Source: Rhodopirellula sp.
GTDB lineage: Bacteria; Planctomycetota; Planctomycetia; Pirellulales; Pirellulaceae
Assembly: GCA_002689655.1 (NCBI GenBank)
Contig: NZHC01000066.1
Location: forward strand, 33,728-89,812
DNA: 56,085 nucleotides
Direction: 5' to 3'
The translations under genes were made by a program, and so were the position numbers. Under the pieces are notes generated by a model, which was not told where the DNA came from, searched no databases, and was given only the letters and a program-made list of their open reading frames with translations. Shown here piece after piece: positions 9,106 through 17,568 of this stretch. Each line of letters opens with the position of its first letter. Positions within the stretch are counted from its first letter, which is position 1.

Positions 9106-9843
9106 TTACGCACTCGCAAACAAACGTCCGCGTGCGCGGGCGGTTGCTGGTTCAGGTTGATTGCCGATGTAGCCAGATTCTGTGGACTCTGATTCAAGGG
9201 ATGCTAATGCACGATGGAATTCCTGCTTCGAGTCACCGGTGCAGGTTGCAATCAGATGACTGACCTCATCTTTGTCAGTGATTTCTCCCAGTGGCTGCAC
9301 GCCATGGCTGGATCGCGCAATGATGAGAATTTTTTGACCGCATCGCAGTAGCGATACTTGCGTACGCGGATCGATGGAGGTGCTACCCAGTGTTTGGAAA
9401 ACCTCCTTGGGAATGATGTTGTTGCCCCCCCCTCGTGTACCAAATTTACGGGTGCCCCAAATTAAGGCTGCAAACAAGCCTAGTACAACCGCCAAACTTG
9501 AACTGACGGTAATCAAGGGGCTAGTAGAACCGGCCTTGGGTATTGCTTCGATGTTGGATCCGTCATCGGGACCTGAAGTTGGCATCAGACTGGGAAAGGC
9601 TCTCGCTACTGATGGCTTCGAGTCGGTCAACGCAGTATTCTCTGCCCGCCTGTTCCCCGGTGTTTTCGCTGACGACATTTGGCGTGTGACGGGTACGTGC
9701 ATCGAGTCTGCGGTGATCGCTTTTGCGATGCTTCCCTTGCGGATCAGGTTGGCACTTTCCTGTCCTGACGAATGGCTCGAAGCTATGCCGACACATAAAA
9801 CTGCGGCCAAAGTAGGGTAAAGCAACTTTGTCATGACAGTCAT
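9106..9843 (-). CDS. fliO: FliO-like flagellar export component
   Basis: A 245-residue protein with a probable signal sequence (TKLLYPTLAAVLCVGIASS), a long low-complexity stretch, a single membrane helix near residues 110-128 (LITVSSSLAVVLGLFAALIWG), and then a small beta-rich domain (SIDPRTQVSLLRCGQKILIIARS) typical of FliO. FliO helps assemble the FliP channel of the flagellar type III export gate in the inner membrane. It is the last gene of the flagellar operon, 53 bases after fliN. The expected next genes fliP-fliQ-fliR are absent here; a convergent esterase follows. The gene name rests on domain pattern plus position. Confidence 0.78.
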   Translation of the reverse strand: MTVMTKLLYPTLAAVLCVGIASSHSSGQESANLIRKGSIAKAITADSMHVPVTRQMSSAKTPGNRRAENTALTDSKPSVARAFPSLMPTSGPDDGSNIEAIPKAGSTSPLITVSSSLAVVLGLFAALIWGTRKFGTRGGGNNIIPKEVFQTLGSTSIDPRTQVSLLRCGQKILIIARSSHGVQPLGEITDKDEVSHLIATCTGDSKQEFHRALASLESESTESGYIGNQPEPATARARGRLFASA

Positions 9844-9896
9844 TTCAGCAAGTTGGGGATGCAGTCGGATATTCTTTTAAACGTTTGCTTGTGAGC

Positions 9897-10394
9897 CTAG
9901 GCGCCCACTAGTTCTGTCACTCGTATACAGAAATTGTCGTTCATGACCAAGACTTCTCCTCGTGCAATTAGTCGGCCATTGACGAAGACATCAACGGGAT
10001 CCCCTGCTAATTTGTCGAGTGCAACAACTGATCCACCGCGGAGCTGAAGCACTTCATCGAGACACATCTGGGTTCGCCCCAGTTCAATCCGGAGGTCCAT
10101 TTCGACTTCCCCGAGCAGATCGATTGGTTGTCGTTCCGAGGTCCCTTCTGTCGGAGAGAGATCATTCAAATTGAAGGGGGCTGGCGAGGCTTCAGCAGAA
10201 GCTTTTTCACCGGTCGCTTCTTCAAGAGACTCGGTTGCCTGATCAAGCAATTTTTCGATATCCGCCGTTTGCACGGCATCGTCGTCTTTCACTGATTCGT
10301 CATAGGCAGCATCTCCTTGAGAGGCTGTGCTTTCTCCTGCCGCAACTTCATTGGTTGCATCAGCTTGCATCGATTCGTCGTTTAGATCAGCCAC
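9897..10394 (-). CDS. fliN: Flagellar motor switch protein FliN
   Basis: About 165 residues: an acidic low-complexity N-terminal half, then a C-terminal SpoA/FliN domain (EVEMDLRIELGRTQMCLDEVLQL, with GSVVALDKLAGDPVDVFVNGRLIARGEV) that matches the FliN signature closely. FliN forms the lower part of the C-ring and helps dock export cargo. The GTG ending at 10394 is chosen because AAGGAAGG sits 8 bases before it; another GTG at 10454 has no such site. fliL lies upstream in the operon. fliM, which often sits directly before fliN, is absent. Confidence 0.9.
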   Translation of the reverse strand: MADLNDESMQADATNEVAAGESTASQGDAAYDESVKDDDAVQTADIEKLLDQATESLEEATGEKASAEASPAPFNLNDLSPTEGTSERQPIDLLGEVEMDLRIELGRTQMCLDEVLQLRGGSVVALDKLAGDPVDVFVNGRLIARGEVLVMNDNFCIRVTELVGA

Positions 10395-10402
10395 AGCGTC
10401 GT

Positions 10403-10410
10403 CCTTCCTT
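10403..10410 (-). promoter_or_regulatory. Strong ribosome binding site deciding the fliN start
   Basis: On the minus strand AAGGAAGG is placed 8 bases before the GTG ending at 10394. It is one of the strongest Shine-Dalgarno sequences in the window and argues for the shorter FliN. Confidence 0.6.
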
Positions 10411-10476
10411 GGACTTGAATTGATGCCGAAATGTTTCCCGCAAGCCTGTTTCACAGACTTAGGCTTCGTGATGTTC

Positions 10477-11025
10477 TCACTGTTCGATTAGCTGATAGCT
10501 GGTAAATCCAACACCCATCAACAGATCGTCTCTCAATAGATGGTTACATTCCGTCAAAATGCGTCGTTCTAGCAAGCCCAAATTGTTCTTGCTGAGCTCC
10601 TCGAGGTCACTATTGCGGATTTTTCTGCGAATTGCTGTCCTGAGACGTCCCTGTTTCTCGTCGAATTCCGTTTGGAACTCATCGGCAAATTCTTCTTTCA
10701 CTAAGCCATAAACCTCAATTTCAACCCGATAGGTAAGTTCAGTGTCCTGGGGGCTGAAGGTCTCACCAAACTTTCCGATCGTGCATTCCTTGATCTGATT
10801 TTCATCTTGGATTTTCTTTTTAGCATCATTTTCGCTCTGTTGAATTGATGCGACTAAACGCTCCTCCGCCAAGGCGCTGACTTCTTCAGCGTTTGGAATA
10901 AAAAAGAAGAACATCGCTGTTTCCATGAGAACGACGACGGAAACAAATGCAATGATCATGCCGCGGCCACCTAAGCCACTGGCAACGGGAGTAGTTTGTT
11001 CTTCTTGTTGCTCGTTATCAGCCAT
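10477..11025 (-). CDS. fliL: FliL-like flagellar basal body protein
   Basis: A 182-residue protein: a short cytosolic N-terminus, one membrane helix near residues 22-43 (GMIIAFVSVVVLMETAMFFFF), a charged linker, then a periplasmic domain ending in a region (LRTAIRRKIRNSDLEELS...) resembling FliL. FliL surrounds the MotA/MotB stator and supports torque. The start is firm: TAAGGAG precedes the ATG. It lies 11 bases after motB, which fits a stator-linked role. Sequence similarity to classic FliL is modest, so the name relies partly on context. Confidence 0.75.
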   Translation of the reverse strand: MADNEQQEEQTTPVASGLGGRGMIIAFVSVVVLMETAMFFFFIPNAEEVSALAEERLVASIQQSENDAKKKIQDENQIKECTIGKFGETFSPQDTELTYRVEIEVYGLVKEEFADEFQTEFDEKQGRLRTAIRRKIRNSDLEELSKNNLGLLERRILTECNHLLRDDLLMGVGFTSYQLIEQ

Positions 11026-11036
11026 TCTTTTTCTCC

Positions 11037-11795
11037 TTATATTGCATCATTGGCCGTGTTCGGTGTGATCTGGGAATCACGCTCATTTGGATCTGTAAAA
11101 GATTCATTGAGCATGAATACTTCGACTCTCGGATTTGGAATACTCGAATCACCAGATGCTGAAGTATCAACTGGCTCGCTGTCTCCCACGGATGCAACAC
11201 GGCACCTCGCAGGATTGATCCCTTCGTCGTTGACCAATGCTTGTCTTACATTCAGTGCGCGCTCAAAGCCGAGTTGGATCGTTAGTTTGGTGTCATCGAC
11301 GCGGTTCGCGAAGGCGGGCGACACGTGGCCGCGAATTTCAATTTTCTGCGGCTTTCCACGCAGCTTATTAGCTAGTTGTTTGATCTCCATTCTCGCTTCT
11401 GCGGAAAGTGATGCTTTCCCGATCTTGAAGAAGATGACGGAGCCCACTGCCGTTACTTGTCCTGGACGCACAATGCGTACTCGAGGCTCTTCGCCAGTTG
11501 GTGCTTTGACAGGCACGCCGCCTTTTGTTGTGTCTTTACGTTTGGCTCGACCCGTGGTTGCTAGTGGCGTGAATTCTGTTCTGCGCGGTCGTTTCTTACC
11601 CGGTGATAGGGATTCGGAAGAACGTGAATAGCCGAACTCGCGTTGTACGGAGTCCACTAGTTTTTGATATGTCTCGTCGTCTTTGATTTCACTCAGCGAA
11701 ACAAGCATGATGAAGAAGGTCAGTAATAGACTCATCATGTCACCAAAAGTGACGACCCATTCCGGAATTCCTATTTCTTCTGGTTCATCGTTCAT
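11037..11795 (-). CDS. motB: Flagellar motor protein MotB
   Basis: A 252-residue stator protein. The N-terminal helix contains the proton-binding aspartate (FGDMMSLLLTFFIMLVSL, Asp19), followed by a variable basic linker. From about residue 110 to 230 it has an OmpA-like peptidoglycan-binding domain (IEIRGHVSP, GFERALNVRQALVN, NPRVEVFM). MotB anchors the stator to the wall and carries ions through the MotA/MotB channel. The start is 3 bases after the stop of motA, so translational coupling is likely. Confidence 0.92.
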   Translation of the reverse strand: MNDEPEEIGIPEWVVTFGDMMSLLLTFFIMLVSLSEIKDDETYQKLVDSVQREFGYSRSSESLSPGKKRPRRTEFTPLATTGRAKRKDTTKGGVPVKAPTGEEPRVRIVRPGQVTAVGSVIFFKIGKASLSAEARMEIKQLANKLRGKPQKIEIRGHVSPAFANRVDDTKLTIQLGFERALNVRQALVNDEGINPARCRVASVGDSEPVDTSASGDSSIPNPRVEVFMLNESFTDPNERDSQITPNTANDAI

Positions 11796-11798
11796 GGT

Positions 11799-12560
11799 CT
11801 ACTCCAGTTCACGCTGTTTTGGAGGTAGAAACGTTCTCAGTTTTTGATCGATAGCGCGTGGGCTTTCACCAGATTGAATCGCCATGACTCCACGTATCGC
11901 GATTTCGAAGCTGACCATTTCATTACGGCTCATCAGCCCCAGTTTTTCCGCGAAGGGGCTGAAAAATACGTTCGCAATAATGGCACCGTACAAAGTTGTG
12001 ATGAGAGCAACAGCCATGCCCTTTCCGATCCCAGAGGGATCACTCATGTCCTGAAGCATCATGATCAACCCAATCAGGGTTCCGATCATTCCGTAGGCTG
12101 GTGCAAATCTTCCAAGCTGGTCCATGATGCTTTTGCCTTCACGGTGCCGACTTGCAATCGCATCGATTTCGGTTCTCAGGACTTCCTCAACAACATCAGG
12201 AGTGCTGCCATCAACGGCCATTTGAATACCGGTCTTTACCAGTGGATTATCAATTTCCAGCACTTTCGATTCCAATGCCAGAAGTCCATCGCGACGCGCT
12301 GTTTCGGCAAGCTCAACGATTTGGTTGATTAATCCAATACGATCCTCGTTTTTGTTCATCAGCACTTTGAGTGCGATCATGGGTGCCTTCAGCATGCTAT
12401 GAAGCGGAAAGCAGATCATCGCTGCGGCAATGGCACCCCCGAACACGACCAGCATGGAAGGAAGATCCAAGAAGGCAGTCAAGGGAGCTTCACCAAGCAT
12501 GATGGAGGCGATAATGAGGCCGACTGCTAAAAGCAGGCCGACGATACTGGCAATGTCCAT
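11799..12560 (-). CDS. motA: Flagellar motor protein MotA
   Basis: A 253-residue membrane protein with four transmembrane helices (near 4-22, 33-52, 150-168 and 180-200) and the MotA/TolQ/ExbB signature PAYGMIGTLIGLIMML; the large cytosolic loop between helices 2 and 3 carries charged residues that interact with the rotor. The length is normal for the family. With MotB it forms the ion-driven stator. Encoded directly upstream of motB and 18 bases downstream of flbD. Confidence 0.93.
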   Translation of the reverse strand: MDIASIVGLLLAVGLIIASIMLGEAPLTAFLDLPSMLVVFGGAIAAAMICFPLHSMLKAPMIALKVLMNKNEDRIGLINQIVELAETARRDGLLALESKVLEIDNPLVKTGIQMAVDGSTPDVVEEVLRTEIDAIASRHREGKSIMDQLGRFAPAYGMIGTLIGLIMMLQDMSDPSGIGKGMAVALITTLYGAIIANVFFSPFAEKLGLMSRNEMVSFEIAIRGVMAIQSGESPRAIDQKLRTFLPPKQRELE

Positions 12561-12578
12561 GTTTTGTATCTGCGATGA

Positions 12579-12818
12579 TCAGTTCGTGGCGGGCGTAGGA
12601 ACCGTGGTTGCTGTAGAGCTTGCCGTTGGCATGGGCATGAAGTGCTTTTGCTGCTGATACTGCACAGCACGCTCAATCACCACTTCCATCGTTTCACCGA
12701 CAACAATTCGCTCACCGCTGATGAGCGTGATGAAGGTGTCAGGTCGGCGTTCGATGTAACGAATCAAGTCCGCGTTAAGGACAAAGGATTCGCCATCCAG
12801 TCGAGTTAGTTTGATCAT
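12579..12818 (-). CDS. flbD: FlbD family flagellar protein
   Basis: About 79 residues. The N-terminus MIKLTRLDGESFVLNADLI and the following ERRPDTFITLISGERIVV fit the small FlbD/endoflagellar family found in flagellar operons of spirochaetes, Firmicutes and planctomycetes. The ATG ending at 12818 is used because the family begins with this sequence; a frame start at 12848 would add ten residues. A Pro/Thr-rich tail follows the conserved part. It is the first recognisable gene of the motA-motB-fliL-fliN-fliO operon. The biochemical role of the family is not settled. It must not be confused with the unrelated Caulobacter regulator FlbD. Confidence 0.82.
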   Translation of the reverse strand: MIKLTRLDGESFVLNADLIRYIERRPDTFITLISGERIVVGETMEVVIERAVQYQQQKHFMPMPTASSTATTVPTPATN

Positions 12819-13040
12819 GAAGTTACCCCCGAGTCGCGTGAATGCCATGGAAAAGGGAAACTCGTCCCCAAAAGCGGATACGCATGACGTGGGCGGGCAT
12901 TTCCAAGTGGACTGATCCGACCTGCGTCACATAATGCTAGGACACATTGAGCGTATCGTCGCGGTAGGCTGAAAAGAAACGCTAGCTTACCGGCGTGACC
13001 TGATGAACACAGCTCATACGATCTTTATAACCGTCAGAAT

Positions 13041-13736
13041 TCATACTCTCGGCGGACGGTACAAATCCAGATCTTCACGGCCTGCCAACTGGGAGTAGAT
13101 GTCTACAATTTGACGTCGACCACCAAACAGTCCAGCAGCATCGTGCGGCGAGGTTGATTCAATACGATGAAGATACGAACATGGCATCGGAAACATGAAT
13201 TCGATATCGCATTGGCTGCCGGTCGCAATCAATACTGCCTCCACACGTAAAGTGCCCTCGGCTCCATCTGAATCGATAAAGTGAAGTTGGAAATCCGGAG
13301 GATAATCTGAAGCATCCTCAGACTCGTTTTCAAGCTCAATAGGTACAGTATTGATTCTGGTAACCAGGTGGTCCGTTTTGATCCGACCACGCAGTAAGTC
13401 TGATTCTGACAGGGGAATCAATCCCTCTTCGATCCATGCTGAAACTGTGGTTGGGTGCACCCGTGGTGAACTGCCGGGATTCTCTGCTGTGTGCTGAGTC
13501 GCAACGGCAGATAATGCGAGTGGTGACAGGCATTGATCGGGTAGAACAACCAAATCAGCATCGCTCTCATCTCGCATGTTGTTCCCGATTGGTCCACGTT
13601 CCAAAATTATCACGTTGTAGCCTAGAAAACGTCCGTAAAGACCAGCTTCAAGCCCGTGCGTGCCAGCACCTACAATCGCAACGGTCCCAGGAGGATCCAG
13701 CGTCGTATCCATATCAGTTTGGGGAGTGTTGTTCAT
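13041..13736 (-). CDS. Rossmann-fold FAD/NAD(P)-binding protein
   Basis: About 231 residues. A dinucleotide-binding motif GAGTHG lies near residue 23, followed by a beta-alpha-beta unit (YNVIILERGPIGNNM) of the flavoprotein monooxygenase or thioredoxin reductase type, and an ATG motif near VLIATGSQ. The ATG ending at 13736 overlaps the 3' end of thiO by 23 bases; a frame start at 13796 would overlap more. It is shorter than full two-domain oxidoreductases, so it may be a reduced or specialised member. The tight coupling to thiO suggests they are made together. No function is assigned. Confidence 0.72.
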   Translation of the reverse strand: MNNTPQTDMDTTLDPPGTVAIVGAGTHGLEAGLYGRFLGYNVIILERGPIGNNMRDESDADLVVLPDQCLSPLALSAVATQHTAENPGSSPRVHPTTVSAWIEEGLIPLSESDLLRGRIKTDHLVTRINTVPIELENESEDASDYPPDFQLHFIDSDGAEGTLRVEAVLIATGSQCDIEFMFPMPCSYLHRIESTSPHDAAGLFGGRRQIVDIYSQLAGREDLDLYRPPRV

Positions 13737-14883
13737 GTCGTGGTGTAGGGTCGAACGGTTTGGTGGCTTTTTGTTTGCGAATCTGGAAAGCGTCAATCGG
13801 TATCCGGGATGTTACTCCACTCAGCATATTTGCGATCAGGACAGCGGTCCCCGGTGAAAGGTGCAATCCGCTACGGTGGTGGCCTGCAGCAACATAAAGA
13901 TTCTCGACGCTCGGTACAGGTCCAATCATTGGAAATCCGTCGAATGTCATTGGACGTAGGCCGGACCATGATTTAACACGTTCTGCTGATTTCAAATCCG
14001 GCAGCAAGTGGGTCGCGAACTCCAGAAGAGACTCCAGCACCTCGTCGGTTGTTCCCAGTTCAAAACCGATTTCTTCCTCATTCGAGCCAATCAAGGTGTG
14101 GCCATCTTCGCGGGCAAGAACATACCTTTGTCCCATATTGATGATGTTACGAATTAAAGGTTTCGATGTTTTGAGCAGGACCATCTGACCACGGACCGGA
14201 ACAATGCTTAGTTTCAAGTCCAGGGATGCAGCAATTTGCCCTGTCCACACGCCGGTCGTAAGAACGATATTGTCAGCTGTCTGCCAAGTACCTGCGTACT
14301 GAATTTCGGCTCGACCATCGCGGCAACGGATGTCGGTCACATCGGTGTTCTCAAAAAAAGTGACCCCCAATTGTTCGCAAGCATTTTTGAGAGCAGAAAG
14401 GTATTTTGGTGGTCGCAATTGGTACTCATCAGGTACATGCCAAACTGCTGCGTTGTCGGTGTTGTGCCACCAGCACGCCAGTGCCGCTTCTTGGCCAGTG
14501 ATTTCGTCTGACGTGAGCTGCTTGCATTCGATCTCCATCTCCTGCCAATATTCGGTCATTCCGGACATGGCCGCAATTTCCCCAACTGTTTCCGCCAGAT
14601 AAAGCCCACCACAACGTTGCAGGCCTGGATCGATTCCGGTGTCGATTTTTAGCTTGGCTGCCCATTCGGGGAATAGTTGGTGGCTCAGGCCACGCAAGCG
14701 ATCGATCGGGTCAAATGAGTTTGCCAGATTCGCTGGCGGTAAAATGCCCGCCCCAGCCCACGAGGTCCCTCTGCCAGTGACACCTTTGTCGATGACGGTA
14801 ACCTTGAATCCTCGTTGCGAGAGTTCCCATGCGCTGCTCAGGCCGATCGCACCTGCACCGACGACCGTAACGGATTTGCTCAT
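13714..14883 (-). CDS. thiO: Glycine oxidase ThiO-like FAD-dependent oxidoreductase
   Basis: A 389-residue DAO-family flavoprotein. The N-terminal FAD motif GAGAIGLSSAWEL (residues 8-20), then GTSWAGAGILPP, and a C-terminal WSGLRPMTFDGFPMIGP segment with AGHHRSG match glycine oxidases. ThiO oxidises glycine to iminoglycine for thiazole formation in thiamine biosynthesis, or acts as a more general D-amino-acid oxidase. Its ATG overlaps the TGA of the upstream glycosyltransferase by four bases (ATGA). No other thiamine gene is in the window, so the pathway role is inferred from the family. Confidence 0.85.
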   Translation of the reverse strand: MSKSVTVVGAGAIGLSSAWELSQRGFKVTVIDKGVTGRGTSWAGAGILPPANLANSFDPIDRLRGLSHQLFPEWAAKLKIDTGIDPGLQRCGGLYLAETVGEIAAMSGMTEYWQEMEIECKQLTSDEITGQEAALACWWHNTDNAAVWHVPDEYQLRPPKYLSALKNACEQLGVTFFENTDVTDIRCRDGRAEIQYAGTWQTADNIVLTTGVWTGQIAASLDLKLSIVPVRGQMVLLKTSKPLIRNIINMGQRYVLAREDGHTLIGSNEEEIGFELGTTDEVLESLLEFATHLLPDLKSAERVKSWSGLRPMTFDGFPMIGPVPSVENLYVAAGHHRSGLHLSPGTAVLIANMLSGVTSRIPIDAFQIRKQKATKPFDPTPRHEQHSPN

Positions 14884-15671
14884 CGGTTCCTCCAGTCACA
14901 CAATGCGGAGCTCTTGAGGACGGAGTCCAACGCCAAGAAGAAATCGTCGTGCTCGCTTCCTGTCAGTCGTCTCTTCTGCCTCTGGGACTGCAGCAGATGG
15001 AGGAGTTCCCGTTCCGTGTCGATGTCCTCCCTGGCCTCGAGTTCCGCCACTGTTTGGTTCATGTTCACCAGGTTTCGCCGTGTGAGTGGGAGTACCTGAT
15101 CGGTACTCCAGGGGATTCCCTGGAAGATGGTCTCAAATTCAGGACGCCACGGTCCGGCGATCCCTATGAGGTAATAGCCACCATCGCAGGCCGGGCCGAG
15201 CACGACGTCAAATTGACGCAATTGATCAGTTGCTTGGGTGATATCGTCTTTGGACAACAATGGGCAATCCCCTCCGATGAGGATAGCAGTCCCATTTCGA
15301 CTTGTTCCAAGAGCGTGGCGGAACCAACCGATCATTCTCTCACCCAAATCTCCCGATTTTTGCAAAACTACTCGCCATTCTCTGGATAATTTCCAGTCAT
15401 GAAGTGCCAGTTGCACGCTTGGCAGGTGTTCCCTCGGTGTGATGCAGAGGTACCGTTGATCTGCTGCAGTAGATAGAGAGGCACATAACTTTGAGATAAA
15501 AATTCGGTGCACTTCTGCTGCCTGGGCCATGCCGATCGTTTTGCCTAAGCGGGTTTTGACACTTCCGGGCACCCAGTATTTCGTCATTATTCCAAGCGTG
15601 ATGGGATGATGTGGCTGATTTTGCAAGGAAATTCGGTGGTTTCGGGAAATCGGGGCGGGCTGGGGAATCAA
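14880..15671 (-). CDS. DUF2064 / TIGR04282-like glycosyltransferase
   Basis: The frame is open for 263 residues. Its key motif YWVPGSVKTRLG, then GGDCPLL and ACDGGYYLIG, is the pattern of the CofC-like nucleotidyl/glycosyltransferase family called arsenosugar biosynthesis glycosyltransferase in NCBI naming (TIGR04282). The start is uncertain: the first ATG, ending at 15587, would cut off the first beta strand (ITLGIM) that this family needs, so a TTG at 15626 or 15671 is more likely; none has a clear Shine-Dalgarno. It is first in a unit with thiO and the Rossmann protein. An arsM-arsS pair lies 18 kb away in the same window, which makes an arsenosugar link possible but not shown. Confidence 0.75.
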   Translation of the reverse strand: MIPQPAPISRNHRISLQNQPHHPITLGIMTKYWVPGSVKTRLGKTIGMAQAAEVHRIFISKLCASLSTAADQRYLCITPREHLPSVQLALHDWKLSREWRVVLQKSGDLGERMIGWFRHALGTSRNGTAILIGGDCPLLSKDDITQATDQLRQFDVVLGPACDGGYYLIGIAGPWRPEFETIFQGIPWSTDQVLPLTRRNLVNMNQTVAELEAREDIDTERELLHLLQSQRQKRRLTGSEHDDFFLALDSVLKSSALCDWRNR

Positions 15672-15960
15672 TCGAGGCAGAGCGTTGGTGTGCTGGAACC
15701 TGCTTTTGTGATGCTAACCGGTATATCCGTCTTCTGAGGAGGGCTGACTGGGCTTCAGAAGCGGAAATATCGTCGCACCAGACCTATGCTAGAATTACAG
15801 TTGGAAACGGCCTCAAAATGTCGGTCGATAAACTGTCGGATATTCGAGTGTCTCGATGAAAGTATCGTAAGTCCATGTCTCGTCGCTTAACCAGCTTAAC
15901 GAAACCTGTTATCTTCTCACTCCGACACACCGAACTCCATGGGGTCACGGCCGGCAGCCC

Positions 15961-17526
15961 ATGACGCAAAAGCTGACATCAGAACGCTTCCTAAAGATGG
16001 TCGCCAAGAGCGGCATTGTCGATGCGAATGCCTCGGATCGCCTCTTAGAGAAGGTACGCAACAAGTTTGACGGTGGGCTCCCCGCGAGTCCAAGGAAGCT
16101 TGCTGCGCTTTACGTCAGAGAAGAACTACTGACTGAATGGCACGTCGAGAAGTTGCTCGCAGGAAAGTACAAAGGTTTCTTCCTCGGTAAGTACAAGTTG
16201 CTAGGGCATATTGGTACTGGCGGTATGAGCAGTGTCTATCTCGCCGAGCACATCAAGATGGGGGATAAGCGTGCCATCAAAGTGTTGCCCAAGAGTCGAG
16301 TGAATGATGCAACCTATTTGGCTCGTTTCATGCTTGAAGCCAAAGCGATTGCTTCTCTCAACCATCCAAACATCGTTTTGGCTTATGACATCGATAATGA
16401 AGACGATGTGCACTACATCGTGATGGAATATGTCAATGGTGTGGATTTACAACAGTTGGTGAAACGAGACGGTGCTGTCGATCCATCGACAGCGGCTGAT
16501 CTTATCGCTCAGGGCGCCCGAGGACTGGCACATGCTCACAACAAGGGCGTGATACACCGTGACGTGAAGCCTGCCAACTTATTGATTGACGTCGATGGTG
16601 TGGTTCGTTTGCTCGACATGGGACTTGCACTTGTTACTGCAACAGATGATGAGTCATTGACTGTGGCCAATAATGAAAACGTTCTTGGCACAGCAGATTA
16701 TCTCGCACCGGAACAGGCTTTGAACAGTCACGAGGTTGATCACCGTGCTGATATCTATGGACTCGGTTGCACGATGTACTTCCTTTTGACAGGGAAACCG
16801 CCATTCAGTGATGGAACTTTGGCGCAGCGAATAGCCAAGCATCAGACAGAAATGCCAACTGCGATCCGCCAACTGCGGCCAGACTGCCCAGGTGAGTTGG
16901 AGGGTATTTGTGTCAAGATGATTCAGAAGGATCCTCGCTACCGGTACCAATCTGCTGCAGATGTTGCAGAGGTCCTCGAAAAATTCACCAGCAAGGTGCC
17001 CAAGGGAACGAAGGTTACAGTTGGGCTGGGGGACATGCCTGAGTTTGACACTGATGAATCGTCTTCCATTTCGCTCGACGACGATGACTCTTCGTCGCGT
17101 TATGGCGATACCATCAGCAACAAGAACGATGACACATTGGCAAATAATCGATCGGCGCTTGTCCGAAAGAAAGGTCTGAGCGCCAGCGATAGTGGCCGTC
17201 TGGTCGACGTGAAGCCGCGTCCTGATCTCGTAGGTGGTAGTTTTCTCGACCTTCAGTCCGAGTCAGGTTATCGACCAAATTCGAACGTGGGTGAGAAACA
17301 AACCCAACCAGAAAACGTGCAACCAGTTTCCAAGTCGGGTGCATCTGATGTCGGCATTGCTGATTCTCAGCACGGCAGTAATTCGAAGATCGCAAGCAGT
17401 ATCAGCGAACGTAGTTCGGTTGGACGTTCAAAGGGAATCGATCCCATGTTGGCGGTTGCCTTGCTGATCGCCTGTATCATGGTATCGTTATTTATCGGTT
17501 TTTTGGCGGGCGGTTTCTTCGGGTGA
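15961..17526 (+). CDS. Membrane-anchored Ser/Thr protein kinase, planctomycete type
   Basis: A 521-residue Hanks-type kinase. Residues about 1-75 are the small N-terminal region often seen in planctomycete kinases (ending [23 protein letters not shown]). The kinase domain follows: glycine loop GTGGMS (85-90), Lys107, Glu126, catalytic HRDVKPAN with Asp201, and DMG (219-221) in place of DFG/DLG. The catalytic Asp and the metal Asp are both kept, so it should be active. After a Ser/Asp-rich linker a C-terminal helix (about 494-518) anchors it in the membrane with the kinase inside; there is no extracellular sensor. Substrates unknown. It precedes an acyltransferase gene by about 40 bases. Confidence 0.93.
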   Translation: MTQKLTSERFLKMVAKSGIVDANASDRLLEKVRNKFDGGLPASPRKLAALYVREELLTEWHVEKLLAGKYKGFFLGKYKLLGHIGTGGMSSVYLAEHIKMGDKRAIKVLPKSRVNDATYLARFMLEAKAIASLNHPNIVLAYDIDNEDDVHYIVMEYVNGVDLQQLVKRDGAVDPSTAADLIAQGARGLAHAHNKGVIHRDVKPANLLIDVDGVVRLLDMGLALVTATDDESLTVANNENVLGTADYLAPEQALNSHEVDHRADIYGLGCTMYFLLTGKPPFSDGTLAQRIAKHQTEMPTAIRQLRPDCPGELEGICVKMIQKDPRYRYQSAADVAEVLEKFTSKVPKGTKVTVGLGDMPEFDTDESSSISLDDDDSSSRYGDTISNKNDDTLANNRSALVRKKGLSASDSGRLVDVKPRPDLVGGSFLDLQSESGYRPNSNVGEKQTQPENVQPVSKSGASDVGIADSQHGSNSKIASSISERSSVGRSKGIDPMLAVALLIACIMVSLFIGFLAGGFFG

Positions 17527-17568
17527 TGAACAGTCCTGTGCCTAGCATAGAAATCGGGCGAATCACCA

